Source: SAR86 cluster bacterium AG-339-G14
GTDB lineage: Bacteria; Pseudomonadota; Gammaproteobacteria; Magnimaribacterales; AG-339-G14
NCBI GenBank assembly: GCA_003282105.1
Contig: QCAB01000009.1
Location: 1 to 32,614 of the forward strand
Direction: 5' to 3'
DNA: 32,614 nt
Both the position numbers and the translations under genes were made by a program. The stretch's first letter is position 1. Every line of letters starts with the position of its first letter. The notes beneath the pieces are model-generated. The model worked only from the letters and a program-made list of their open reading frames with translations. It was not told where the DNA came from and ran no database searches. Positions 1 to 8,268 of the stretch are shown piece by piece.

Positions 1-261
1 AAAGAGTTAATGGAACATCCTCAACTTCAAGCTAATGAGTTGTTTAAAACTATCGAAAGTGATCACCAAGGGAAGGTAAGAGCCTTAAGATATCCGGCAA
101 AATTTAATGATCAAGAACTAAAAAATGGAGACCAGATGAGTATCTTAAAAAAGCAATATTTAGTCATCATCACGTTGACCATGTTTTTGCTGTTCAAAAA
201 TTTGATGAGGAGTGCAAAGAAAAAAACTTACCACTTCCAAAAGTTTATTCGCATTCTTTAA
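1..261 (+). pseudogene. 3' fragment of a CaiB/BaiF (family III) CoA-transferase, broken at about 110-125
   Basis: The frame starting at base 1 is open from the window edge. Its first ~35 residues (KELMEHPQLQAN, then a GKVRALRYPAKF segment) match the C-terminal part of class III CoA-transferases, where 'hPql.ar.lf..v.hp..G.vr....p.kfs' precedes a conserved tail. These enzymes move CoA between carboxylic acids. After KFND the expected tail (usually an 'R.aPllGeht' type ending) is absent, and the frame continues into unrelated residues until the stop at 259-261. That continuation is the wrong frame of the hydrolase that follows. The true family sequence therefore ends near base 110. The gene body lies upstream of the window. 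Recognition of the fragment is from pattern memory, with moderate certainty; the loss of the tail is clear. Confidence 0.6.
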
Positions 262-1184
262 CTCCTGAACACTTTGATAGGTATATACAAACACAGGGTT
301 GGAATACGGCGATCAACAGAAGACAGTTTGCAATAGATTCAGATAAATTTTCTTGGCCTTCATCGTATAGGTATCCTGACGAAACTTATGAAAATAAGAT
401 GTCATTTAAGCAAGGTAATTTTACTTTCAATTTATTCCACGCAAGAGGCGAGACAGATGATCATACTTGGGTGCACATTCCAGAAGCAAAAATTTTAGCT
501 CCAGGTGATTTATTTATTTGGGCTGTGCCAAATGGAGGAAATCCTCAAAAAGTTCAAAGATATATTTCTGACTGGGCTGATGCGTTAGATAAAATGAATG
601 AGTTAGAATCAGAGATTCTTCTTCCTGGGCATGGCTTTCCAGTATTTGGTAAGGAAAGAATAGAAATTGCCTTGACTACAACTTCTGAGTTTCTCAGGTC
701 AATTGAAGATCAAACTCTTTCTCTCATGAATAAAGGTAAAAGACTTAATGAAATATTACATGAAGTTAAATTTTCTGATAATTTAATGAAACATGCTTGG
801 TTGAGACCGGTTTACGACGATCCTCAGTTTCTTATAAGAATGGTTTGGAGAAGGTATGGTGGATGGTGGGATGGAGAATATGACAGACTTCTCCCCTCAC
901 CAAGAAACGAAGAAGCTACAATTTGGAAAGAATTATCTGGAGGCATCGATCCGATTATCTCAAAGGCATTAGAATGTAGTAATGATGGAAAACATGAGCT
1001 AGCAGCACATCTAATAGAATCAGCTTTTTATGCAGATATGAAAAGTGTAAAAGTACATGATGCCAGAAAAATAATATTTAAAAGATTTTCCGAAAAACAA
1101 GAATCATCAATGGCGAGAAATATTCTTAACCACGCAAGCTTGGCCAGCGATCAACTAAAAAGAGACTTGGCAGAACTAGATTAA
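111..1184 (+). pseudogene. metallo-beta-lactamase-fold hydrolase with alkyl-sulfatase-type dimerisation domain, N-terminus missing
   Basis: The frame opens after stops at 105-110 and reads WRPDEYLKKAIFSHHHVDHVF from about base 126. HHHVDH (165-182) is the zinc-binding HxHxDH motif of the metallo-beta-lactamase fold. Further metal-site motifs follow: GDLF (Asp) and LPGHG (His). A C-terminal helical domain with YGGWWDGEYD is typical of alkyl-sulfatase dimerisation domains. The ~90 residues that should precede HHHVDH, with the first beta strands, are absent; a CoA-transferase fragment in another frame sits there instead. The first ATG in this frame is at 399, which would exclude the zinc motif, so no active enzyme is expected from this copy. 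It converges with the Trm112 gene and overlaps it by 4 bases. Substrate unknown; relatives include sulfatases and many uncharacterised hydrolases. Confidence 0.75.
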
Positions 1185-1366
1185 TTAATTTTGTCTATTT
1201 CCTCTGAGGAAACTTTTCTGGCTTCATTTTTTAATAAAATAGGAATTCCATCTTTTATTGGATATGCCAGTTTGCTTTCTATAGAAATCAATTCGTTTCC
1301 AATTAAAATTAACTCAGTTTTTGATTCCGGACAAACTAGGATGTTTAGTAATTTTTTATCAATCAT
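1181..1366 (-). CDS. Trm112 family protein (YcaR/UPF0434-like)
   Basis: This 61-residue protein has the family pattern: [19 protein letters not shown] at the start and [18 protein letters not shown] near the end, where 'LAyPIrDGIPvmL..EAR' is the signature. Bacterial members are small zinc-ribbon-like proteins; eukaryotic Trm112 activates methyltransferases, but the bacterial role is not well settled. The usual CPxC pair is reduced to CPES, so at most one cysteine of a zinc site remains, a variation I believe occurs in other proteobacterial copies. Its ATG overlaps the stop of the upstream lipoprotein gene (ATGA at 1363-1366), indicating translational coupling and placing it last in the rnhA-dnaQ-gltX unit. 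Confidence 0.85.
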   Translation of the reverse strand: MIDKKLLNILVCPESKTELILIGNELISIESKLAYPIKDGIPILLKNEARKVSSEEIDKIN

Positions 1367-2724
1367 TGCGTATAAAGAAAATTAGCCATTTGTGTAGGGC
1401 TAAAAACTTGTGTAAGTCTAGTTTCGCCATTAGTTGTAATTATTGTTGGAGCGGTTACTGTAAAATTTGTTGATCCTAAAGTTCCAGCGGACATTTTTCT
1501 TTCGTCGGATATATCTAGTGATGGATAGTATAAGCTATTTCTTGAAATTAACATTTTGTTTTCAAAATCTATAAACACATATTGCCCATCAAAACCCACA
1601 GCAGAGATCAATTTATCGAAAGATGGATTTGGAGAAGAAAATGTTGCCTCTGGTGTATACCAGAATTTTAGTCCATAGGTCGTTAAATCTTTTATTTTTT
1701 GTACATAAGCAGATGATAATATTCTCTCGCCATTCCATAATCCATCGTTTAAAAGAAGTTGACCTATTTTTAAAAAATCTCTAGCCGTCATATCAATGCA
1801 ACAATAAGTTAAGAAATTCCCATTATTTTGCCCGCCGATTGAATTATCTTTCCACCAATAAGCGGTAATATCTAATTTCGAAAAAAGATGTGTTTGAGCA
1901 AAATCCTTGATGTTTTGATTAATAGCACGATAAAAAATCTCTCCTAATATCATAGTGTCACAATTTGAATAAAGGTAATAAGAATTTTGATCTAAGGGAT
2001 TATATTGACCATGTAATGGAATATTAAAAGTTTGATTAATACAACCTACGAGTTGATTTGTTGCCCTAGCAATGTTTCCACCTCCTATACTTGAAGATGC
2101 GGGTAAATCTGCACAATTTCCAATCTCGTCAGGTTCAGAAGCATTGAAACATCCTTGATGGAGTCCAGATCTCATGTCGAGTAAGTTCTTAATTGTTATA
2201 TTTTTTCTCTCGTCGCCTATCCATTCATTAATGTAATCAGATGCATTTGAATTGATGGATAAAAGTCCTTTTGATTCTGCAATACCAAAAAGAATACTCG
2301 TAAAAGATTTGCCTACTGACCAACTATTTACTAAGGAATCTGAGTCCTGTGACCCTAATTTTGCCTCTAGAAAAGATTTTGTTAGTGAAGGATGGGCTGA
2401 GATTAAATTATTTTTCTCCAATTCTGATATTGATCTATATTTTTCACCAACTATTTTTTCGTCTTTTACAATTATGGCGGATTGAGTATAAAGTCCATCA
2501 AATGTTGCGTAGTCTAATGCGTTTTGAACCGCTGATGCTGAAAGGCCAACCGTCTCGGGTAAGGCGGTTTTCCAAGAATAACTATAAGTCTGCTGTGGGG
2601 TAGACTGCAGTTGAATGTTTCCACTTTCAGAAGCAACATTCCCTCCACCTCCTCCACAACTCAAAAACGTTAATAAAAGAAAGTGTGTTACGTACTTAAA
2701 AATTTTTCTATACGGGCTAAACAA
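1363..2724 (-). CDS. beta-lactamase-family serine hydrolase, predicted lipoprotein
   Basis: The 453-residue protein begins with a basic region, a short hydrophobic stretch and the lipobox LTFLSC (Cys23) followed by five glycines, so it is probably a lipid-anchored envelope protein. The fold is the class C beta-lactamase/DD-peptidase type: SVGK (Ser136-Lys139) fits the SxxK nucleophile motif, YSN (252-254) fits YxN, and GFDGQ near residue 380 sits where the third KTG/HTG-like motif is expected. Such enzymes hydrolyse esters or peptides; this sequence does not reveal the substrate, and a true beta-lactamase role is not supported. The start overlaps the 3' end of gltX by 37 bases in another frame. 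It is the only ATG that includes the signal peptide. The downstream Trm112 gene overlaps by 4 bases. Confidence 0.85.
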   Translation of the reverse strand: MFSPYRKIFKYVTHFLLLTFLSCGGGGGNVASESGNIQLQSTPQQTYSYSWKTALPETVGLSASAVQNALDYATFDGLYTQSAIIVKDEKIVGEKYRSISELEKNNLISAHPSLTKSFLEAKLGSQDSDSLVNSWSVGKSFTSILFGIAESKGLLSINSNASDYINEWIGDERKNITIKNLLDMRSGLHQGCFNASEPDEIGNCADLPASSSIGGGNIARATNQLVGCINQTFNIPLHGQYNPLDQNSYYLYSNCDTMILGEIFYRAINQNIKDFAQTHLFSKLDITAYWWKDNSIGGQNNGNFLTYCCIDMTARDFLKIGQLLLNDGLWNGERILSSAYVQKIKDLTTYGLKFWYTPEATFSSPNPSFDKLISAVGFDGQYVFIDFENKMLISRNSLYYPSLDISDERKMSAGTLGSTNFTVTAPTIITTNGETRLTQVFSPTQMANFLYTQ

Positions 2725-4061
2725 TTATCTTTACCAATTAAAAAAAGTAGGTCAGTTATAGAGGGTGCTTTAGATTTGCCAGTCAATATTAAACGTAATG
2801 GTTTGCCTAATGCAGGAAATTTAAGATTATTTTCGTCGAGAAAATTATCAATGAAAACACCAATAAGAAGTTTATCGTTAAAATTTACTTCATTGAGTTC
2901 TTTTTTAAAATTTAAAAGTAAATCTGGATCAATTTTTATTTGAGATATTAATTCTTTATTAAAATTTGGCTCTAAATAAAAAATGGATAAACTCTCTATA
3001 ATTTGTGGAATATTATTTGCGCTTTCTCTTAACAAATTAATGATCTCTAACTTTTTGGGATTTTTTACAAATTTATCTGGTAACAAAAAATTATTGTCTA
3101 TGTACTTAAACAAATCACTAATTTCGTACTCTCTCAAATAATGATTATTATAAAAATCTAATAATTCCTGAGAAAATTTAGCTGCAGAAGAATTGACATC
3201 CGATATTTTAAAATTTTTAATTAATTCCTTTTGTGTAAAAATTTCTTTACTGTTGTAAGACCAGCCTAATTTCATCAAATAATTTATCATCGCTTCCTTT
3301 AAATAACCTGATTTTCGATATTCGTCTATATCAACAGCCCCTTCTCTTTTTGATAATCTCTTTCCATCAGAAGACAGAACCATTGGCAAATGAGCATAAT
3401 TTGGAATAGTAGAATCAAGAGCATTGAGAATGTTTATTTGTTTTAGGGTATTAGTAATATGATCATCACCACGTATAACCGTTGATATGTTCATTTCTTT
3501 ATCATCTATAGCGGCACAAAAATTATATGTCGGGGAGGCATCTGATCTTAAAATTATAAAGTCATCCAATTCTTTATTTTCAACAGAAATATTGCCCAAG
3601 ATTTCGTCTTGAAATGATGTCGTGCCAGTCTGAGGCATTTTAAACCTTATGACATTACCCTCTTCATGAGATAAATTTTTGTCTCTATTCAAACCATCGT
3701 ATTTAGGTTTTAATTTTTTTGCAATTTGTGCTTTCCTCACCTCTTCAAGTCGTTCTTGAGAACAATCACAAGAATAAGCATTCCCAGATTCAAGTAATTC
3801 AAATGCAATTTTTTTATGTTTTTTTAAATTTTTACTTTGAAAGATTGGAGGTTCATCAGGTTCAATTCCAAGCCAAGCCAAACTGTCATTAATAGAAGTT
3901 ATAAATTCACTGCTAGATCTTTCTTGATCGGTATCTTCAAATCTCAAAAGAAATTTACCGTCAGCAGCCTTTGCTTGGAGCCAAGCAAATAATGCAGTTC
4001 GTGCACCACCCACGTGTAAATGTCCAGTTGGACTTGGAGCAAACCTAGTTATTGTCTTCAT
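2688..4061 (-). CDS. gltX: glutamyl-tRNA synthetase
   Basis: This class I aminoacyl-tRNA synthetase charges tRNA-Glu (and, in organisms lacking GlnRS, tRNA-Gln) in the cytoplasm. The protein opens with RFAPSPTGHLHVGGARTALF, in which HLHVG (14-18) is the HIGH motif. KRLSKRE (234-240) is the KMSKS-type loop. FEDTDQERS (41-49) and IRGDDHITNT (196-205) are conserved GluRS blocks. CDC at 98-100 corresponds to the start of the zinc-binding insertion seen in the E. coli enzyme. Its 457 residues are slightly short of the usual 465-475. The start codon lies 17 bases inside the dnaQ 3' end, so the two are translated from one message. Confidence is high; a GluQ-RS paralogue is excluded by the full-length C-terminal anticodon-binding half. 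Confidence 0.97.
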   Translation of the reverse strand: MKTITRFAPSPTGHLHVGGARTALFAWLQAKAADGKFLLRFEDTDQERSSSEFITSINDSLAWLGIEPDEPPIFQSKNLKKHKKIAFELLESGNAYSCDCSQERLEEVRKAQIAKKLKPKYDGLNRDKNLSHEEGNVIRFKMPQTGTTSFQDEILGNISVENKELDDFIILRSDASPTYNFCAAIDDKEMNISTVIRGDDHITNTLKQINILNALDSTIPNYAHLPMVLSSDGKRLSKREGAVDIDEYRKSGYLKEAMINYLMKLGWSYNSKEIFTQKELIKNFKISDVNSSAAKFSQELLDFYNNHYLREYEISDLFKYIDNNFLLPDKFVKNPKKLEIINLLRESANNIPQIIESLSIFYLEPNFNKELISQIKIDPDLLLNFKKELNEVNFNDKLLIGVFIDNFLDENNLKFPALGKPLRLILTGKSKAPSITDLLFLIGKDNCLARIEKFLST

Positions 4062-4716
4062 GAATAGATTTTAAGTAATTTTGATGATCTAAATTTTCTT
4101 CTACAGAAGCGCTTATTTTAATCAAAGATGATGAAAGAGACGTTTTAGTTACATGCGCTATTTTTTTTGAAATGCCTGATGAAAAATTTAAATCGGTTTG
4201 ACCACCGGTCATTGAAAGATAAACTTCGCCAAGAATTTTAGAATCGATTAAAGCTCCATGATAGCTTCTGTCATATCCTTGTATTTTGTATCTGTCTGTT
4301 AAAACGTCAAGACTATTTCTTTGTCCAGGATGCATTTGCCTTGCCATCAATAAAGTATCTATTACTTTTTCTACATGATCTTCGATTTTTTGGTTTACTT
4401 TGTTTTGTTTCAATTCATTGTTTAAAAACCCTAAATCGAATTCTGCATTATGAATTAGAAGTTCAGAGCCTTTAATAAAATCTAATAATTCAGAGTAAAT
4501 CTCAGAAAATCTTGGCTTGTCTGATAAAAAATCTCTAGAAAGGCCGTGAATTTTAACTGCTCCAGGATCAATAGATCTCTCAGGATTAAGATATGAATGA
4601 AATTCATTCCCAGTAAATTTTCTATTTTCAATTTCAACGCAGGCTATTTCAATAAGTTTATGACCGGATTTGTAGTCCAAACCCGTCGTTTCAGTATCTA
4701 GAATAATTTGTTTCAT
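4045..4716 (-). CDS. dnaQ: DNA polymerase III epsilon subunit, 3'-5' proofreading exonuclease
   Basis: This DEDDh exonuclease proofreads for the replicative polymerase. Exo I is LDTETTG (Asp7, Glu9), Exo II is HNAEFDLGF (Asp94) and Exo III is YHGALIDSKIL (His153, Asp158). After the catalytic domain, GGQTDLNF (171-178) sits where E. coli epsilon has its beta-clamp contact, and Q-T-D-L-N-F fits a clamp-binding motif. A short C-terminal tail that would contact the alpha subunit follows. The 223 residues compare with 243 in E. coli. It lies one base downstream of rnhA and overlaps gltX. The rnhA/dnaQ neighbourhood is conserved in Gammaproteobacteria, though in E. coli the two genes are divergent while here they are co-directional. 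Confidence 0.97.
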   Translation of the reverse strand: MKQIILDTETTGLDYKSGHKLIEIACVEIENRKFTGNEFHSYLNPERSIDPGAVKIHGLSRDFLSDKPRFSEIYSELLDFIKGSELLIHNAEFDLGFLNNELKQNKVNQKIEDHVEKVIDTLLMARQMHPGQRNSLDVLTDRYKIQGYDRSYHGALIDSKILGEVYLSMTGGQTDLNFSSGISKKIAHVTKTSLSSSLIKISASVEENLDHQNYLKSIHEDNN

Positions 4717-4717
4717 C

Positions 4718-5149
4718 TTAAAGTTTGTCTATTCCTAAATTTGCTAATTCATCTGCAATATCATTTTCCCTATGCCCACTATGCCCCTTTACCCAATTCC
4801 ATTTTATCGAATGCTGGGCACTTAAAGAATCTAATTGTTTCCATAAATCTGAATTTTTTACTGGTTTCTTTGAAGCAGTTTTCCATCCATTTACTTTCCA
4901 TTTTTTTATGTATTCTGTAATTCCATCCATAACGTATTTTGAATCAGTAAAAATTTCTAATTCCATAGATTCAGAAAAAAAATCTAAAGCTTTTATGACT
5001 GCAGTAAGTTCCATTTGATTATTAGTAGTATCGTTTTTACCGCCATTTAATTTAATCTCTTCATTATCCTTTAAAATTAAAACTCCCCACCCTCCAGGAC
5101 CCGGGTTTCCTCTACAAGCGCCATCGGTATATATTTTAATTATTTTCAT
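4718..5149 (-). CDS. rnhA: ribonuclease HI
   Basis: The enzyme cuts the RNA strand of RNA-DNA hybrids, removing R-loops and primer remnants. The 143-residue chain keeps every catalytic residue, one position off E. coli numbering: Asp9 (IYTDGACRGNPGPGG), Glu47 (NNQMELTA), Asp69 (FTDSKYV), His123 (KGHSGH) and Asp133 (NDIADE). The basic handle region (IKKWKVNGWKTASKKPVKN) used for substrate binding is present. It is the first gene of the leftward unit rnhA-dnaQ-gltX-lipoprotein-Trm112. Its ATG lies only 29 bases from the divergent gloB start, so promoters for the two directions must overlap each other or the coding ends. Confidence 0.97.
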   Translation of the reverse strand: MKIIKIYTDGACRGNPGPGGWGVLILKDNEEIKLNGGKNDTTNNQMELTAVIKALDFFSESMELEIFTDSKYVMDGITEYIKKWKVNGWKTASKKPVKNSDLWKQLDSLSAQHSIKWNWVKGHSGHRENDIADELANLGIDKL

Positions 5150-5193
5150 TTTAAAGGCTTAACCAAATTTGCTTCCTAATGATAAAATTAAGC

Positions 5194-5961
5194 ATGATTG
5201 AAGTTCATCCATTAAAAGCTTTCACTGATAATTATATCTGGGCTTTAGTTAGTAAAGAATCAATTTATGTGGTGGATCCTGGCGATCCAAATCCGGTAAT
5301 TAATTTTATAGAAAATAATAACTTTACTCTTAAAGGAATATTAATTACTCACCACCATTTTGATCATACTGGAGGAATTAAAACATTAGTAGATAAATTT
5401 GAAGTTCCTGTTTATGGTCCCAAGGGAGGACATATTGATGGAATCACAAATGAGCTGGTTGAAAATGATTGCATAACAGTTTTGGGAGAAAGTTTTAAAA
5501 TATATGAAGTGCCGGGACACACTCTTGATCATATTGCTTACTATTCCGACTCACATCAAAAACTTCTTTTTTGCGGAGATACCTTATTCTCTGGAGGTTG
5601 CGGTAGACTTTTTGAAGGAACTCCAGATCAAATGCATGAATCATTGAATAAACTAAAAAATCTTCATCCCGAAACACTTGTTTTTTGTACTCATGAATAT
5701 ACTAAAAGCAATTTAGATTTTGCTCTTGTTGTTGATGACCAAAACGATTATTTAAAGGATTATTCCTTAAAGGTAAAAAATCTTAGAGAACAAGATAAAA
5801 TAACTCTACCTTCCTCAATTAAAAAAGAATTACAAATTAACCCGTTCTTGAGACTAGATTCAAAGAATATTATTTTTAACGCTAGCAAACATGCATCAAT
5901 CTCTATCTCCAATGAAATTGAAACTTTGAAAACAATCCGAGAATGGAAAGATAATTTCTAA
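5194..5961 (+). CDS. gloB: hydroxyacylglutathione hydrolase (glyoxalase II)
   Basis: It hydrolyses S-lactoylglutathione to lactate and glutathione, the second step of methylglyoxal detoxification. This is a metallo-beta-lactamase fold with two metal sites: THHHFDH (His53, His55, Asp57, His58), VPGHT (His109), GDTLFSGGCGR (Asp129) and CTHEYT (His167). GDTLFSGGCGRLFEGTP is diagnostic of glyoxalase II. I prefer the ATG at 5194 (MIEVHPLKAFTDNYIW) because family members begin just before the 'i.a..DNYiW' strand; an in-frame ATG at 5179 would add five residues, and neither has a clear ribosome binding site. The stop codon shares a base with the mltD start (TAATG), and gloB-mltD adjacency is also found in E. 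coli. Confidence 0.95.
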   Translation: MIEVHPLKAFTDNYIWALVSKESIYVVDPGDPNPVINFIENNNFTLKGILITHHHFDHTGGIKTLVDKFEVPVYGPKGGHIDGITNELVENDCITVLGESFKIYEVPGHTLDHIAYYSDSHQKLLFCGDTLFSGGCGRLFEGTPDQMHESLNKLKNLHPETLVFCTHEYTKSNLDFALVVDDQNDYLKDYSLKVKNLREQDKITLPSSIKKELQINPFLRLDSKNIIFNASKHASISISNEIETLKTIREWKDNF

Positions 5962-7367
5962 TGAAATTTTTTATCACTGTTTTTTTAATTTATTCGTCTC
6001 TAGCTTTTACTCAAAATACAAGAGATCTAAATTCCTTGTGGGATGAAATTAGAAGAAACAGTAACTTAAATTTTGACTCAACTAAAAATGAAATAGTTAA
6101 TGCCACTGATAAATACGATGGTCATCAATATCTCATAAACCGACTTTCAAAGAATGGGCAAAGATATTTATATTACACAGTCAAAGAGGCTTTAAAAAAA
6201 GGATTGCCAGTCGAATTAAGTTTAATCCCATTTGTAGAAAGTCAATTTGATCCATATGCTCAATCATCAACAGGAGCATCTGGAATTTGGCAATTTATAC
6301 CAAGCACAGCTAGAGAAAATGGCTTAAAAAAGAATTGGTGGTACGACGGTAGAAGAGACATCCTGGCCTCAACAGAGGCCGCCTATACTTTTCTAACAAG
6401 TTTGTATGAAAAATATGATGACTGGTTAATAGCAATTGCAGCTTATAACGCTGGGCCGTCTAGAATAAGAAGAGAAATTGAAAAAAATAAATCTAATGGA
6501 TTGCCTACAGATTTCTGGTCATTAAATCTTCCCCGAGAGACCAAAGCTTACGTACCAAAAATACTTGCAATAGTAGAAGTTATTCGCGAGCCCGAAAAAT
6601 ATAATATTGAGCTGCCTTATCTGGCCAATCGCCCTTATTTTAGTGTCATAGAATTACCTTCTCAAGTAGATTTAATGCAAGTTTCTAATCTTTCAGGAGT
6701 TAAGCTTGAGTTAATTTATGAATTAAACCCTGGATTTAATCAATGGGCTACTGACCCTAATGGTCCTTTTCATATTTTGTTGCCAGTTGGAATTGCGGAC
6801 AGATTTCAAATCATTCTTGAAGATATTGATCCCAATGAATTAGTTCAATGGGATAAATATTTAGTTTCTAGCGGCGATACTTTGACCTCGATTGCAGAGA
6901 ACTATCTGATTGATTTTGAACTGCTCAAAGAAATAAATGGACTGAAAGATGACACGATCTATGAATCAGAAGAATTAATTGTTCCAAGAGGTCCAAGCTG
7001 GATAAAAGATTATTTAAATAGGCCTGACATATACTATGTTCAGGGGGGAGATAGTCTTTGGTCAATAGCAAAGAAATTCGAAGTGACTATTAGAGACTTA
7101 TCTATTTGGAACGATCTCAATCCAAGTAATTTTCTCCTCACGGGAACTAAAATTTTAATTTATCCTAAATATTTAAAACCTAGACCTGCTCCAAAAATAA
7201 ATAGAAATAATATTTCTTATCCAGTAAAAACTGGTGATACGATTAATAAGATATCTTTGCGTTTTGGGATAACTAAGGATTGGATTCTAAAATGGAATGA
7301 TATTGAAGACGAAAGTCTTATTTATCCAGGAGATATAATTAAACTTAATCTTTCTGAGATAAATTAA
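5961..7367 (+). CDS. mltD: membrane-associated lytic murein transglycosylase D
   Basis: It cleaves peptidoglycan glycan strands, forming 1,6-anhydromuramic acid. An N-terminal signal peptide (MKFFITVFLIYSSLAFTQ) has no lipobox cysteine, unlike E. coli MltD, so a soluble periplasmic form is likely. The SLT domain has catalytic Glu93 in IPFVESQFDP, then STGASGIWQFIPSTA and AAYNAGPSRI. Three LysM repeats that bind glycan follow: VSSGDTLTSIAENY, VQGGDSLWSIAKKF and VKTGDTINKISLRF, each with about 45 residues. At 468 residues it is close to the family norm. Translation is probably coupled to gloB through TAATG. The 3' end overlaps the convergent glk gene by 23 bases. Confidence 0.93.
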   Translation: MKFFITVFLIYSSLAFTQNTRDLNSLWDEIRRNSNLNFDSTKNEIVNATDKYDGHQYLINRLSKNGQRYLYYTVKEALKKGLPVELSLIPFVESQFDPYAQSSTGASGIWQFIPSTARENGLKKNWWYDGRRDILASTEAAYTFLTSLYEKYDDWLIAIAAYNAGPSRIRREIEKNKSNGLPTDFWSLNLPRETKAYVPKILAIVEVIREPEKYNIELPYLANRPYFSVIELPSQVDLMQVSNLSGVKLELIYELNPGFNQWATDPNGPFHILLPVGIADRFQIILEDIDPNELVQWDKYLVSSGDTLTSIAENYLIDFELLKEINGLKDDTIYESEELIVPRGPSWIKDYLNRPDIYYVQGGDSLWSIAKKFEVTIRDLSIWNDLNPSNFLLTGTKILIYPKYLKPRPAPKINRNNISYPVKTGDTINKISLRFGITKDWILKWNDIEDESLIYPGDIIKLNLSEIN

Positions 7368-8265
7368 AATAATTTAAATTCCCATATAACGGTGAATGCT
7401 CTTTCATGATTATGTTTATAGAAGTATTTCTTAATATTTCTAAATGAGGGCCAGCTTTATTTGAGAGAAATTTCTCCTCAAAAATTTTGGTGTTAATAAA
7501 ATCTTTCAAACTTCTTGTGAGATTTCCAGCTAAATAAATTCCCCTTCCTGGCAGAAAGGACAAAGTCAGATCAGATAGAATTGTCGCTAATCTCTCAATA
7601 AAATCTTGTATGATTTCTTTTGCTACTAGGTTATCTTTTTTAGCCTGCGAAAAGATTTCTTCTGCACTTAAATGTCTTCTTGTCTTAATTTCATAAATTT
7701 TTGAAATTGCTTTTCCGGAGAGAGTATCCTCGATAGATTTAAAATGATGGAGCTTAAATAAATCCTCCCCAATTAATTCTTCAACACCTATGTTTGTATT
7801 GCCATATTCAGAGGAGATTACAATTTGATCGTCTAACAAAATTGATACGCCCAATCCTGTGCCTGGGCCAAAATATAAAGAATTTTTATTATATGAACTT
7901 ACTTCTTTATTTATTAAATTAATGCAATCTTTTTGATTAAGGTAAGCATGTCCATATGCGGTTGATTCCCAATCGTTCAGCAGATGACATTCTTTCAGAC
8001 TAAATTTTTCTTTTATTTCATTAGGATCTATTTTAAAAGATCTGTTAGTCATTTTAATAATTCCGTTTAATTTTGGGCCAGCCGCAGAAATAACTAAATT
8101 TAAGACTTTCCCACTTTCTGTTGTCAAAAGATCTTCCAATAATTTATCTAGACTTTCGCTACCTATATTTTTTTTAAATATTTTTTCAATTGAAGTTTTG
8201 CCCTTTTCTGCCAAAGCATATCTGACATTAGTCCCACCTATGTCTAATAAAAAAACTTTTTCCAT
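7345..8265 (-). CDS. glk: glucokinase (ROK-independent Glk type)
   Basis: It phosphorylates glucose with ATP in the cytoplasm. LLDIGGTNVRYALAE (6-20) is the ATP phosphate-binding loop of the hexokinase/actin fold. LNDWESTAYG matches the Glk 'NDfea.ayg' substrate region, GPGTGLGVS the second phosphate loop, EYGNTNIG the place of the E. coli 'EGGH' segment, and GRGIYLAGNLTRS the adenosine-binding end. The 306 residues compare with about 320 for E. coli Glk. It starts 3 bases after the stop of a large TonB-dependent receptor, so the two are very likely co-transcribed, linking outer-membrane uptake to sugar phosphorylation. The EGGH-like segment is altered, so sugar specificity could differ. Confidence 0.9.
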   Translation of the reverse strand: MEKVFLLDIGGTNVRYALAEKGKTSIEKIFKKNIGSESLDKLLEDLLTTESGKVLNLVISAAGPKLNGIIKMTNRSFKIDPNEIKEKFSLKECHLLNDWESTAYGHAYLNQKDCINLINKEVSSYNKNSLYFGPGTGLGVSILLDDQIVISSEYGNTNIGVEELIGEDLFKLHHFKSIEDTLSGKAISKIYEIKTRRHLSAEEIFSQAKKDNLVAKEIIQDFIERLATILSDLTLSFLPGRGIYLAGNLTRSLKDFINTKIFEEKFLSNKAGPHLEILRNTSINIIMKEHSPLYGNLNYFNLSQKD

Positions 8266-8268
8266 TAA

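Noticed and set aside
123..261. Continuation of the CoA-transferase frame as a novel 83-residue protein
   Set aside because: After about base 120 the residues are the off-frame reading of the MBL-fold gene; only the other frame shows family motifs.
1363..2724. Lipoprotein as an antibiotic-resistance beta-lactamase
   Set aside because: Only the shared SxxK/YxN fold motifs are present; the third motif differs and the lipoprotein form points to a general serine hydrolase.
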